Assembly (NCBI GenBank): GCA_017937845.1
Contig: JAGBCV010000016.1
Span: 1-64,000 of the forward strand
Source: Clostridia bacterium
Lineage (GTDB): Bacteria; Bacillota; Clostridia; Oscillospirales; CAG-272
Length of the DNA: 64,000 nt
Reading direction: 5' to 3'
A program made the translations under genes and the position numbers. Below are positions 15,384 through 24,054 of this stretch, in pieces; positions within the stretch are counted from its first letter, which is position 1, and each line of letters begins with the position of its first letter. Below the pieces are notes generated by a model. It did not search any database. It worked only from the letters and a program-made list of their open reading frames with translations, and had not been told where the DNA came from.

Positions 15384-16169
15384 ATGTCTATTGCGAAAAT
15401 CGTAACCTTTAATTCCCGTAACGTATGGATGTGGAGCAAGGAGGGCATCAACTGCTTTATCTTCCGCGCAGGGCTTATCTATGAAAAGGTCAACAAGGAA
15501 AAGCCCGATGTGATCGCTTTTCAAGAAATTTTGCAGAAGAATCTCGACCTGCTTAAAAAGCTTTTCCCCGAATATGAATTTTACGGTCAATTCCGCAACG
15601 AGGATTACACGGGCGAGGGTCTTTATACCGCCGTTCGCAAGGATGCTTGGGACGTGATCGGCTACGAAACCTTTTGGATCAGCCCCACACCGTACGTTTC
15701 CGGCTCCCGCTTTGAGGATCAGAGCGAATGTCCCAGAATCTGCGTCGTCACACAGATCCGCCACAAGGAAACGGGCAAGATGCTTCGCCTTTACAATATC
15801 CACCTTGACCATATCTCCGATGCGGCGCGTATCGAGGGTATCAAGTGCGTCATGGCAAAGGTAAAGGAATTTAACGCAAAACTTCCGCTTCCGTCGATGA
15901 TCATGGGCGACTACAATGCGCTCCCCGACAGCGAAACCATTCGCTTCTGCAACGAGCATCAGGACCCCGTCATCAAGGATACCACGGCGGACCTTACCAT
16001 TACGTATCACGGCTACGGCACGGATTCCCAAAAGATCGACTATATCTACGTAACGGAGGATATGGCGGATGCGGTTCTCGAAACCAATATCTGGGATACC
16101 AAATACAACGGCATTTATCTTTCCGACCATTATCCCGTTTGCGCGGACGTAGAGCTGGATAAGCTTTGA
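15384..16169 (+). CDS. endonuclease/exonuclease/phosphatase (EEP) family hydrolase
   Basis: A 261-aa protein with ribosome site ATAGGAGG. EEP motifs occur in order: TFNSRNVW near the N-terminus (metal Asn), VIAFQEIL (catalytic Glu, about residue 48), NIHLDHISDAAR, IMGDYNALPDSE (Asp and Asn), KIDYIYV and the final LSDHYPV (Asp-His pair). These metal-dependent phosphodiesterases act on DNA, inositol phosphates, sphingomyelin or nucleotides. No signal peptide is present, so it is probably intracellular; the substrate cannot be inferred. It is a single-gene unit. Confidence 0.82.
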   Translation: MSIAKIVTFNSRNVWMWSKEGINCFIFRAGLIYEKVNKEKPDVIAFQEILQKNLDLLKKLFPEYEFYGQFRNEDYTGEGLYTAVRKDAWDVIGYETFWISPTPYVSGSRFEDQSECPRICVVTQIRHKETGKMLRLYNIHLDHISDAARIEGIKCVMAKVKEFNAKLPLPSMIMGDYNALPDSETIRFCNEHQDPVIKDTTADLTITYHGYGTDSQKIDYIYVTEDMADAVLETNIWDTKYNGIYLSDHYPVCADVELDKL

Positions 16170-16226
16170 TACTATGTAAAACGGTGTTGACAACCCCAAG
16201 TGGCACTTAAAGCAACCGATTGTTGC

Positions 16227-16255
16227 TTGAAAAAGGTCGAATTTTTTGATATACT
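16227..16255 (+). promoter_or_regulatory. promoter of the ADP-ribosylglycohydrolase-like gene
   Basis: TTGAAA at 16227-16232, 17 nt, TATACT at 16250-16255. A further TTGACA occurs upstream at about 16187 without a clear -10. Confidence 0.65.
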
Positions 16256-16298
16256 GAAGTTATCATATCATAAGACCAAACCTCAGGAGGATAAAAAC

Positions 16299-17747
16299 AT
16301 GGTTTATGAAAATCAAAACGGCATGATGACCGACGCATTTACATACGACAAGGTCGTATCGGCTATGCCCGAAAAGCAGCATGAGTGGGAAGTATATTCC
16401 AAGCAGCTGAAGATCGAATACAAGCAGAGCATCGAAGAAGGCTTGGATATCGAGGAATACAAGGACGTGATCATGGCGGTCGCAAATATGCCCGACGGCA
16501 ACGATAAGGAAGCGATGGCAAACGTCATTTTCCATATCATCGCAAACGCCAAGACCAAGGAGGGCTACGCATACGTTGAACCTTCTGATCTTGAGGGCAT
16601 CAAGGCGAAACGTGTTCCGCATACCTACGCTAAGCGCGATATCCCGACGGGCGACGCACTTGTCGAAAAGATCGCAGGCGCTTGGTACGGCAGAATCTGC
16701 GGTTGCTTGCTCGGTAAACCCGTTGAGGGTTGCCGCGCGCATGAGCTCGTTCCGTTTTTGAAGGATACGGGCAACTATCCGATGACACGCTACATCATGA
16801 AGAGCGACGTTACGGAGGAGATCGACGGCAAGTATAAGTTTGACTTCATCGGCGCAAAGGGCAGAAAGACCTATCCCGACGTGATCAAATTCGCGCCTAT
16901 CGACGACGACACCAACTACGTCGTTTTGGCTCAGCTTCTCATTAAGAAGTTCGGCAGAGATTTCGAGCCCCGTCATATGGCGGAAATGTGGATCCGTTCC
17001 CAGTCGAAGAACGCATACTGCACCGCAGAGCGCGTTGCATTCCGCAACTTCATCAACGGCTTCCGTCCTCCCCAATCCGCAGTTTATAAGAATCCTTACA
17101 GAGAATGGATTGGCGCGCAGATCAGAGGCGACTATTTTGGTTATATCAACCCCGGCAATCCCGAGCTTGCAGCGGAAATGGCATGGCGTGACGCTTCCAT
17201 TTCTCACGTGAAGAACGGTATTTACGGCGAAATGTGGGTAGCGGCAATGCTCGCTATCGCGGCTGTCACCGACGATATCCTTGATATCATTCGCGGCGGT
17301 CTTGCGGAGATCCCTGCGACCTCCAGACTTTACGAGGCTGTAAACAAGGTCATCGAACGCTACGAAAACGGCGTTTCCAAGGAAGAAGCCTTTGCTTATA
17401 TCCATGAGCTTTATGACGATACGGATGAGCATGATTGGTGTCACACCATTTCCAATGCGCTCGTCGTCGTAACCTCTCTCCTTTACGGTGAGGGCGATTA
17501 CAGCAAGTCCATCTGCATGGCTGTCGATACGGGCTTTGATACCGACTGCAACGGCGCGACCGTCGGCTCCATCATCGGTATGAGAAACGGCAAGAGCGGT
17601 ATTGACGAATATTGGATCGCTCCCACACGCGGTATCCTCGATACCAACGTGTTCGGCGCTTCCAAGGCTCCCATCGATAAGATGATCGCCAAGACCCTCG
17701 TACAGATGCCCGGCTACGACCACATGGAAGATAAGGCTGAGGATTGA
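16299..17747 (+). CDS. ADP-ribosylglycohydrolase family protein
   Basis: A 482-aa protein starting at ATG 16299 behind TCAGGAGG (the open frame continues 33 codons upstream, across the promoter, so the earlier start is rejected). The ARH fold begins at about residue 125: KIAGAWYGRICGCLLGKPVEG, then the metal-binding PIDDDTNYVVLAQLL, and later the second metal site DTGFDTDCNGATVGSIIG. Members remove ADP-ribose from proteins or small molecules, or belong to related hydrolases. The first 120 residues are mostly helical and acidic and lie outside the usual 300-residue core; a long N-terminal region is seen in some ADP-ribosylglycohydrolase-like proteins of unknown substrate. Single-gene unit. Confidence 0.82.
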   Translation: MVYENQNGMMTDAFTYDKVVSAMPEKQHEWEVYSKQLKIEYKQSIEEGLDIEEYKDVIMAVANMPDGNDKEAMANVIFHIIANAKTKEGYAYVEPSDLEGIKAKRVPHTYAKRDIPTGDALVEKIAGAWYGRICGCLLGKPVEGCRAHELVPFLKDTGNYPMTRYIMKSDVTEEIDGKYKFDFIGAKGRKTYPDVIKFAPIDDDTNYVVLAQLLIKKFGRDFEPRHMAEMWIRSQSKNAYCTAERVAFRNFINGFRPPQSAVYKNPYREWIGAQIRGDYFGYINPGNPELAAEMAWRDASISHVKNGIYGEMWVAAMLAIAAVTDDILDIIRGGLAEIPATSRLYEAVNKVIERYENGVSKEEAFAYIHELYDDTDEHDWCHTISNALVVVTSLLYGEGDYSKSICMAVDTGFDTDCNGATVGSIIGMRNGKSGIDEYWIAPTRGILDTNVFGASKAPIDKMIAKTLVQMPGYDHMEDKAED

Positions 17748-17761
17748 TTTTGATATTTTCA

Positions 17762-17788
17762 AAAGCCCTTGCGTTTTGCAGGGGCTTT
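17762..17788 (+). terminator. terminator
   Basis: AAAGCCC and GGGCTTT with a small inner GC/GC pairing, 14 nt after the stop. The following T-tract is poor. Confidence 0.6.
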
Positions 17789-17802
17789 GCGCTTAGATGG
17801 CG

Positions 17803-17831
17803 TTGACTTTTTTCGCTTTTCGTGTTAAGAT
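17803..17831 (+). promoter_or_regulatory. promoter of the anchored secreted protein gene
   Basis: TTGACT at 17803-17808, 17 nt, TAAGAT at 17826-17831, about 30 nt before the start codon. Confidence 0.6.
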
Positions 17832-17862
17832 GATACTATCAAACAGGAAAGGAAATGTTTCT

Positions 17863-18870
17863 ATGAATAAAGCACTTAAAATTTTCCTCGTGACTTTGGG
17901 TGTTTTGGTCGGTATCGTGCTTTTGCTCCTCGTCGGTATCAAGGTGGGGGAAAAGCTTCGTTATCTCAGCTTTTATCAAAATGCCGAAAAGGAATTTCCC
18001 ATGCCCGGTGTTTCCGATGATCTCGTTCAGCAGGGCATGGAATACGTAGAAGAGGAAAAGGTATTTCTCATCTGCGGTTATATGTCCGATGATACTGCTT
18101 CCCGCGTTTACGTCGTTTCCGAAACGGGCGAGGTGCAAAGCATCACCAAGCTCCAAAATGAGGACGGCAGTGAGTATACGGGGCATACGGGCGGTATCGA
18201 ATATTACGGCAACTGCGTTTATATCACGGAGGGAACGGGCGAAAAGGGCTACGACGGCGGACTTGACGTTTTCCCGCTTGACAAGATCTTGAGCGGGGAA
18301 GAAAGCGTTCGTAAGATCGGCAGAGTCAAGACCTATAACAATCCCGCGTACTGTCATATCTACAAGGGTCATATGTTCGTCGGTGAATTTTACCGTGAGG
18401 TCGATTATGAAACGCTCGATTCTCACAGAATGAAGACCCCTGCGGGCGATGATAATACTGCGCTTATCACGGTCTTCAAGCTCGACGAAAGTCCGCTTCA
18501 TATCAGCGGCGCGCCAATCGCGGGCATCACAACGACAGGTGCGGTGCAGGGTATGTATACGCTCGGCGACAAGCAGATCGTGCTTTCTACCTCTTGGGGA
18601 CTGACGACCTCGCATCTGTATTTTTACGATATGGAGAAGATCACCTGCTTTGATGAGCCGCGCACGATAGATGGCAATACGTTCCCCATTTACCATTTGG
18701 ATCGCGCAAGTCTTGTAAAGGATGTGGAAGCGCCTCCGATGGCGGAGGAGATCGTTTATAAGGACGGCAAGATCTTTATCCTTTGCGAATCCGCTTGCAA
18801 TAAATACATATACGGCAAATTTATGAGCGGAAACGATCTGTATAGCTATCGTTATGAACTCTCCAATTAA
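17863..18870 (+). CDS. hypothetical membrane-anchored extracytoplasmic protein, propeller-like
   Basis: A 335-aa protein from ATG 17863 (AGGAAAGGAAA site). Residues about 6-30 (IFLVTLGVLVGIVLLLLVGI) form a signal anchor with no cleavage site or lipobox. The rest is soluble and rich in short beta strands, with repeated turns of the type VYVVSETGEV, VYITEGTG, HMFVGEFY, KQIVLSTSWG and KIFILCES, at intervals of about 45 residues. This suggests a beta-propeller. I do not recognise the family and no catalytic motif stands out. Confidence 0.65.
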   Translation: MNKALKIFLVTLGVLVGIVLLLLVGIKVGEKLRYLSFYQNAEKEFPMPGVSDDLVQQGMEYVEEEKVFLICGYMSDDTASRVYVVSETGEVQSITKLQNEDGSEYTGHTGGIEYYGNCVYITEGTGEKGYDGGLDVFPLDKILSGEESVRKIGRVKTYNNPAYCHIYKGHMFVGEFYREVDYETLDSHRMKTPAGDDNTALITVFKLDESPLHISGAPIAGITTTGAVQGMYTLGDKQIVLSTSWGLTTSHLYFYDMEKITCFDEPRTIDGNTFPIYHLDRASLVKDVEAPPMAEEIVYKDGKIFILCESACNKYIYGKFMSGNDLYSYRYELSN

Positions 18871-18873
18871 ATC

Positions 18874-18902
18874 TTGACTATTTTTTCTAAAAATGCTATA
18901 CT
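18874..18902 (+). promoter_or_regulatory. promoter of the ribokinase gene
   Basis: TTGACT at 18874-18879, 17 nt, TATACT at 18897-18902, only 4 nt after the preceding stop; no terminator separates the two genes. Confidence 0.7.
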
Positions 18903-18935
18903 GAACATATCAAAAACAGAAAGGAAATTCTGATT

Positions 18936-19832
18936 ATGAAAATTTTTGTTGTTGGCAGCTTGAATATGGACCTTGTCATCAAGGCTCCGTATATGCCCGA
19001 AAACGGCGTGACCATGCACGGCGAGGGCTTCATGACCAATCCCGGCGGTAAGGGCGCAAACCAGGCGGCGGCGATCGGCAAGCTCGGCGGTGAGGTCTAT
19101 ATGGTCGGCTGTGTCGGCGAAGCGTTTGGCGATGAACTCAAAACCACACTTTGCAAATACGGCGTACATACAAGATACGTGGATAAGCTGAAGGGCGTTT
19201 CCAGCGGTATTGCCGTTATCGTCGTCGTTGACGGTGATAACCGCATCATTCTCGATGCGGGCGCAAACGGAAAGGTCGATGCGGCGCTCATTGACAAGGC
19301 GCTCGCAAGCGCAGAGCGCGGAGATTATCTCGTAACACAGCTTGAGATCGAACAGGATATGGTGGCGTATGCCTTGAAGAGCGCAAAGGAAAAGGGCATG
19401 ACGACCATTCTTAATCCTGCTCCCGCGGCGAAGGTCTCCGAGGAGATTCTCGCAAACAGCGACTTCTTCATTCCCAACCAATCCGAAGCGGAATTTTATA
19501 CGGGTATTTATCCCAAGGATGAAGCATCTGCACAGGCTTGCGCTAAGGCGCTTGCGGCACAGGGCGTGAAAAACGTCGTCATCACCATGGGAGGAGAAGG
19601 CTCCGCTTGTGTTTGCGACGGCAACTACGAAAAGGTGGATTGCTTCCCTGCACAGGCGATCGATACCACGGCGGCGGGCGATACCTACGTTGGCGCGCTC
19701 GTGACCAAGCTCGCAGAGGGCGCTTCCATGAGAGAAGCGATGATCTTTGCAAGCAAGGCTTCCTCCATCACCGTTACCAGACGCGGCGCACAGCAGTCGA
19801 TCCCTTACAGAAACGAAGTCGATACGCTTTGA
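18936..19832 (+). CDS. rbsK: ribokinase (PfkB family sugar kinase)
   Basis: A 298-aa PfkB-family kinase. The N-terminal GSLNMDLVIKAPYMP, the substrate-binding NPGGKGANQAAA (about 32-43), ILNPAPAAK and NQSEAEFYTG in the middle, and the ATP/anion-hole motif AIDTTAAGDTYVGAL (about 245-259, catalytic Asp in AAGD) are all typical of ribokinase, which phosphorylates D-ribose to ribose-5-phosphate. Length matches (about 300). No ribose transporter or rbsD is adjacent; an MFS permease follows after a terminator. A related sugar or nucleoside kinase is possible. Confidence 0.85.
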   Translation: MKIFVVGSLNMDLVIKAPYMPENGVTMHGEGFMTNPGGKGANQAAAIGKLGGEVYMVGCVGEAFGDELKTTLCKYGVHTRYVDKLKGVSSGIAVIVVVDGDNRIILDAGANGKVDAALIDKALASAERGDYLVTQLEIEQDMVAYALKSAKEKGMTTILNPAPAAKVSEEILANSDFFIPNQSEAEFYTGIYPKDEASAQACAKALAAQGVKNVVITMGGEGSACVCDGNYEKVDCFPAQAIDTTAAGDTYVGALVTKLAEGASMREAMIFASKASSITVTRRGAQQSIPYRNEVDTL

Positions 19833-19840
19833 TATGAACG

Positions 19841-19865
19841 AGCATCCCGATCTTATCGGGGTGCT
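19841..19865 (+). terminator. terminator after the ribokinase gene
   Basis: AGCATCCCGAT pairs with ATCGGGGTGCT (one G-T), followed by TTCCATGTGTT. The T-tract is short. Confidence 0.65.
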
Positions 19866-19894
19866 TTCCATGTGTTGAATTTTTTGAGGATATT

Positions 19895-21073
19895 ATGGCA
19901 ACTTTACTCATTATTGTGATTTATGTGGCGTTTATCGGGCTTGGTATTCCCGATTCTCTTTTCGGTCCTGCGTGGCCCGTGATGCACGAGGACTTCGGCT
20001 TGGACGTTTCGCTGATGGGCTATATCACGCCCGTTTGTACGTTTTTTACCATCATTTCGAGCCTTTTGAGTGCAAAGCTCATCAATCGCTTCGGTACGGC
20101 AAAGGTAACGGCGGTCAGCACCGCCATGACGGCGTTGGCGCTTCTCGGTTATTCGCTTTCTCCGAACATCGTGTTCGTCATTTTGTGTTCGATTCCGCTC
20201 GGACTTGGCGGCGGCGCTATCGATTCGGGGCTGAATAACTACGTCGCGCTTCATTATAATACCGCCACCATGAGTTTTTTGCATTGCTTTTACGGTATCG
20301 GTGTTTCGCTGAGCCCGTATCTGATGTCGATCGCCCTTGACGGCTCAGGTGATTGGCGCGGCGGATATCGCTTGGCGTTTTTCGTTCAGATGGGTATCTC
20401 GCTTCTCGTGATCTTCACGATACCGATTTGGAAAAAAGCGCATCCGCCCGTCGTCGTTGAGGGAGAAGCTTCCGAGAAGACGATGAGGCTTATCGAGGTC
20501 ATTCGCGTGCCGGGGGTTCTCAAGGCGAGCACGATTTTCGTTGCCTCCTGCGCCATCGAATACGTTTGCGGCGCGTGGGGCAGTACGTTCCTCGTCGAAT
20601 CCAAGGGTGTGACGCCTGCCGATGCGGCGCAGATCATCGTGTTTTATTACGTCGGTATGGCGCTTGGCAGATTTCTTTCGGGTGTGCTTGCGGGCAAGCT
20701 TGCTTGCTGGCGCATCATTGAGCTTGGCGAGGCTGTCGTCGCCGTGGCGGTCGTGCTTCTGCTGTTGCCGCTTCCGACCGTGGTTTCGGGTATCGCGCTC
20801 TTTATGATCGGACTTGGAAACGGTCCCGTTTTCCCGAATCTCGTACATCTCACGCCCCGCAATTTCGGACTTGAAATCTCGGGCGCGGCGATGGGCGTAC
20901 AAATGGCGGCGGCATATACGGGCATTATGCTGATGCCGATGATCTTCGGCGCGCTCGTCGGTGTCTTTTCCACGGACGTTTTCGCTGTTTTTCTTGCCAT
21001 CGTCTTTGCCGTCATGGTGCTTTTCACGGCGCTGATGGTGCGTTTTGCGAAAAAAGAGAACAAATATGAGTGA
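19895..21073 (+). CDS. MFS transporter (sugar-permease-like)
   Basis: A 392-aa protein with 12 predicted membrane segments. The N-terminal TM contains FIGLGIPDSLFGPAWPVM, the loop between TM2 and TM3 has the MFS A-type motif remnant SAKLINRFGTAKV, and TM4 has GLGGGAIDSGLNNYVA; the pattern SFLHCFYGIGVSLSP is shared by FucP/GntP-like sugar permeases and related MFS proteins. It is probably a proton- or sodium-coupled symporter for a sugar or other small molecule. Start ATG 19895 has only a weak GAGGAT site. Substrate not determined. Confidence 0.8.
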   Translation: MATLLIIVIYVAFIGLGIPDSLFGPAWPVMHEDFGLDVSLMGYITPVCTFFTIISSLLSAKLINRFGTAKVTAVSTAMTALALLGYSLSPNIVFVILCSIPLGLGGGAIDSGLNNYVALHYNTATMSFLHCFYGIGVSLSPYLMSIALDGSGDWRGGYRLAFFVQMGISLLVIFTIPIWKKAHPPVVVEGEASEKTMRLIEVIRVPGVLKASTIFVASCAIEYVCGAWGSTFLVESKGVTPADAAQIIVFYYVGMALGRFLSGVLAGKLACWRIIELGEAVVAVAVVLLLLPLPTVVSGIALFMIGLGNGPVFPNLVHLTPRNFGLEISGAAMGVQMAAAYTGIMLMPMIFGALVGVFSTDVFAVFLAIVFAVMVLFTALMVRFAKKENKYE

Positions 21074-21078
21074 TTTTG

Positions 21079-21112
21079 AAAATGCTCGGTAAATTTGCCG
21101 AGCATTTTTCTT
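21079..21112 (+). terminator. terminator after the MFS gene
   Basis: AAAATGCTCGG and CCGAGCATTTT (11 bp) plus inner pairs, followed by TCTTTTTT. Confidence 0.85.
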
Positions 21113-21120
21113 TTTTGGTC

Positions 21121-21179
21121 TTGACAAAATACCCCCTATGGGTATATAATAAAAACAAAGAAATACCCCTTGGGGGTAT
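21121..21179 (+). promoter_or_regulatory. copper-responsive promoter with two CsoR operators
   Basis: TTGACA at 21121-21126 and TATAAT at 21145-21150 (18-nt spacer). An inverted repeat ATACCCCCTATGGGTAT fills the spacer (21129-21145), and a second, ATACCCCTTGGGGGTAT, lies at 21163-21179, near +10 to +25. GC-rich palindromes of this form (TACCCC-N-GGGGTA) are the known CsoR operator type. CsoR bound to both sites would block polymerase; Cu(I) binding releases it. Confidence 0.85.
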
Positions 21180-21192
21180 CTGTGAGGTGCAT

Positions 21193-21495
21193 ATGGAAAA
21201 GCTATGTGAATGTTGCGGTAAGACGAAAGAACGCGACGAAAAGGAATATCAAAGCCTGCTCAATCGCTTGAGCCGTATTGAAGGGCAGGTGCGCGGTATC
21301 CGTGGCATGGTGGAAAACAGCGCGTATTGTACGGATATTTTGATGCAGGTGAGCGCGGTCAGCGCGGCGCTCAACGCCTTTAATAAAGAGCTTTTGGCAA
21401 ATCATATCCGCACCTGTGTTGCCAAGGATATCCGCGATGGCAAGGACGAAACCGTGGATGAGCTTGTCGCAACGCTTCAAAAGCTGATGAAATGA
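21193..21495 (+). CDS. csoR: copper-sensing transcriptional repressor CsoR
   Basis: A 100-aa all-helical protein. The DNA-binding helix region NRLSRIEGQVRGIRGMVE is followed by the metal ligands in the C-H-C pattern: Cys in SAYCTDIL, His and Cys in LLANHIRTCV. The N-terminus carries an extra CECCG cluster. The start is ATG 21193 with GTGAGGTG upstream. CsoR represses copper efflux genes until Cu(I) is bound. It is first in an operon with copA (next start 9 nt after the stop), behind a promoter with two palindromic operators, which supports copper rather than nickel or formaldehyde sensing. Confidence 0.88.
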   Translation: MEKLCECCGKTKERDEKEYQSLLNRLSRIEGQVRGIRGMVENSAYCTDILMQVSAVSAALNAFNKELLANHIRTCVAKDIRDGKDETVDELVATLQKLMK

Positions 21496-21504
21496 GGTGA
21501 ATCG

Positions 21505-24000
21505 ATGAAACAATATTCTGTAACGGGAATGAGCTGTGCGGCTTGCAGTGCGCGCGTGGAAAAAGCCGTATCGGCAGTGGAGGGCGTGGAGTCCTGCGCG
21601 GTCAATCTTCTTACCAATTCCATGAACGTGGAGGGGACGGCGACCGAGGAGGCTGTGATTTCCGCCGTGATCGAGGCGGGATACGGCGCATCTCCCAAAA
21701 ACGAGACGCAAAATAAACCCAAAAAAGAGCAGGGAAGCATCAAAGATACGGCGACCCCGCTTCTCAAAAAACGGCTTTGGACGTCGGTCGGCTTCCTTGT
21801 CGTTTTGATGTATCTTTCGATGGGACATACAATGTGGGGCTTTCCGCTTCCGTCTGTGATGGCGAAAAATCCCATGATCATCGGGCTTTGTCAGATGCTT
21901 CTTGCAGGCATCGTCATGATCATCAATCAAAAATTCTTTATAAACGGCACGAAAGGTCTTTTGCATCGTGCGCCGAACATGGATACGCTCGTTGCACTTG
22001 GTTCGTTTGCATCGTTTGGATATAGCGTGTATGCACTTTTCGCCATGTCCAACGCGCAGATGGCGGGCGACCATGCGCTTGCCATGACCTATCTCCACGA
22101 TCTGTATTTTGAATCGGCGGCGATGATCCTGACGCTCATCACGGTCGGCAAAATGCTCGAAGCGCGCGCCAAGGGCAAGACCACGAGTGCGCTTGAGGGG
22201 CTCATGAAGCTTGCGCCAAAAACGGCAACCCTTCTCCGCGACGGCAAAGAGGTCACCGTTTCCATCGATGAAGTCAGAAAAGGCGACGTTTTTCTCGTTC
22301 GTCCGGGCGAACAGATCCCCGTGGACGGCATCGTTTTGGAGGGTCAAAGCGCTGTGAACGAATCCGCGCTGACGGGGGAAAGTATCCCCGTTGACAAAGA
22401 GGCGGGCGCGTCCGTTTCGTCGGGTACGATGAATGAATCGGGCGTACTGAAATGTGAAGCGACGCGCGTCGGTGAGGATACCACGCTTTCGCAGATCATT
22501 CGCATGGTGAGCGACGCTTCCGCGACGAAAGCACCTATCGCAAAAATTGCAGATAAGGTTTCGGGCGTGTTCGTGCCGACGGTGCTTGGTATCGCGCTTA
22601 TCACGCTTGTCGTGTGGCTTATCGTAGGCGAGACCTTTGGATTTGCCATTGCAAGAGCGATTTCTGTCCTCGTTATCAGTTGTCCTTGTGCTTTGGGGCT
22701 TGCAACGCCTGTTGCTATCATGGTCGGAACGGGTATGGGTGCGAAAAACGGGATCTTATTTAAGACGGCGGCTTCTCTCGAGGAAGCGGGCAAGGTAAGT
22801 ATCGTCGCTCTCGACAAAACAGGAACGATCACCGAGGGCAATCCGACGGTAACGGGCATCTATCCCGCAGAGGGCATGGACGAAGCGGCTCTCCTTTCGC
22901 TTGCGGCGGCGCTCGAAAAAAACAGCGAGCATCCCTTGGCGAAGGCGATTCGCAGAAAAGCGGAGGAAGACGGCGTTTCCGTTTCCGAGGTTACGGATTT
23001 TGCGATTTTGCCCGGTCATGGCTTGACGGCAAAGATCGGCGGTTCTACCGTATTCGGCGGCAATTTGAATTTCGTTCAAACCAAGGCGCATGTTTCCGAA
23101 AAGATGAAAAAACAAGCCGTTACACTTGCCGAAGAAGGCAAAACTCCGCTCTTTTTCGTGAAGGACGGCGCGCTTTGCGGTATCATTGCTGTGGCGGACA
23201 TCATCAAAAGCGATAGTGTGGAAGCCATCAAAGCGCTTCGTGAAATGGGAATCCGCGTGGTCATGCTGACTGGCGACAACGAGCGCACCGCAAACGCCAT
23301 CGGCAAAGAGGTCGGCGTAGATGAAGTGATCGCGGGCGTTTTGCCCGACGGAAAAGAAGCCGTGATTCGTGATCTGCAAAAGCAGGGCAAGGTGGCAATG
23401 GTCGGCGACGGCATCAACGATGCGCCTGCGCTCACGAGAGCGGATATCGGCATCGCCATCGGCGCAGGTACGGATATCGCCATCGATGCGGCGGATGTCG
23501 TGCTTGTGAAGAGCAGACTTTCCGATGTTCCCGCGGCAATTAAACTCAGCCGAAAAACGCTTCGCAATATCCGAGAAAATCTTTTCTGGGCGTTTATTTA
23601 TAATATCATCGGCATACCGCTGGCGGCAGGTGTTTGGTATCCGCTTTGGGGACTTAAACTCAATCCCATGTTTGGCGCGGCGGCAATGAGCCTTTCGAGT
23701 TTCTGTGTTGTAAGCAACGCACTTCGTTTGAATTTCGTTCAAATTCGCGGTGCGAAACATAAAAATCAAAATCAAAGTGAGGAAAACAAAATGGAAAAAA
23801 CCATGAAGATCAAAGGTATGATGTGCGGTCATTGTGAAGCAAGAGTTAAGAAATGTCTTGACGAGCTGCCCGGCGTTGCAGAGGCTATCGTAAGCCACAA
23901 GAAAAACAGCGCTGTCGTGAAGCTTTCCGAGGACGTTTCCGACGAAACGCTCAAGCAGACTGTGGAAGCGCAGGGCTATACCGTTATCAGCATCAAATAA
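21505..24000 (+). CDS. copA: copper-translocating P1B-type ATPase CopA with C-terminal CopZ-like domain
   Basis: An 831-aa P1B-1 ATPase that exports Cu(I). Order: N-terminal heavy-metal domain with GMSCAACSARVEKA (about 8-21); TM region; actuator domain with the SALTGESIPV loop; CPC motif VISCPCALGLATP in the transport path; phosphorylation site DKTGTITEGNP; nucleotide-binding GDNERTANAIG and hinge GDGINDAPAL; last TMs; and after a short Asn/Gln-rich linker a second heavy-metal domain at the C-terminus with GMMCGHCEARVKKC (about 770-783). Usual CopA proteins carry their metal domains only at the N-terminus. The tail has the size and sequence of a free CopZ chaperone and starts at a Met with its own ribosome-site-like sequence. 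Confidence 0.92.
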   Translation: MKQYSVTGMSCAACSARVEKAVSAVEGVESCAVNLLTNSMNVEGTATEEAVISAVIEAGYGASPKNETQNKPKKEQGSIKDTATPLLKKRLWTSVGFLVVLMYLSMGHTMWGFPLPSVMAKNPMIIGLCQMLLAGIVMIINQKFFINGTKGLLHRAPNMDTLVALGSFASFGYSVYALFAMSNAQMAGDHALAMTYLHDLYFESAAMILTLITVGKMLEARAKGKTTSALEGLMKLAPKTATLLRDGKEVTVSIDEVRKGDVFLVRPGEQIPVDGIVLEGQSAVNESALTGESIPVDKEAGASVSSGTMNESGVLKCEATRVGEDTTLSQIIRMVSDASATKAPIAKIADKVSGVFVPTVLGIALITLVVWLIVGETFGFAIARAISVLVISCPCALGLATPVAIMVGTGMGAKNGILFKTAASLEEAGKVSIVALDKTGTITEGNPTVTGIYPAEGMDEAALLSLAAALEKNSEHPLAKAIRRKAEEDGVSVSEVTDFAILPGHGLTAKIGGSTVFGGNLNFVQTKAHVSEKMKKQAVTLAEEGKTPLFFVKDGALCGIIAVADIIKSDSVEAIKALREMGIRVVMLTGDNERTANAIGKEVGVDEVIAGVLPDGKEAVIRDLQKQGKVAMVGDGINDAPALTRADIGIAIGAGTDIAIDAADVVLVKSRLSDVPAAIKLSRKTLRNIRENLFWAFIYNIIGIPLAAGVWYPLWGLKLNPMFGAAAMSLSSFCVVSNALRLNFVQIRGAKHKNQNQSEENKMEKTMKIKGMMCGHCEARVKKCLDELPGVAEAIVSHKKNSAVVKLSEDVSDETLKQTVEAQGYTVISIK
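23791..24000 (+). other. possible internal translation start giving free CopZ-like chaperone (69 aa)
   Basis: Inside copA, an in-frame ATG at 23791 is preceded at 8 nt by GTGAGGA, a plausible ribosome site, and the 69 codons from there to the stop encode MEKTMKIKGMMCGHCEARVK and the rest of a complete heavy-metal-associated domain. CopZ chaperones are typically 68-69 aa. The simplest history is a copA-copZ gene pair fused by loss of the copA stop. Whether a separate CopZ is still made is inference; the site must be tested. Confidence 0.4.
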
Positions 24001-24016
24001 GATCGATGAAAAAGCG

Positions 24017-24049
24017 ACCCCTCCCGATTTCGATGAGATCGGGAGGGGT
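24017..24049. terminator. bidirectional terminator between copA and the S66 peptidase gene
   Basis: A 12-bp perfect stem, ACCCCTCCCGAT and ATCGGGAGGGGT, lies between convergent genes. It has TTTGCG on one side and TCGCTTTTTC on the other strand. Confidence 0.85.
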
Positions 24050-24054
24050 TTGCG

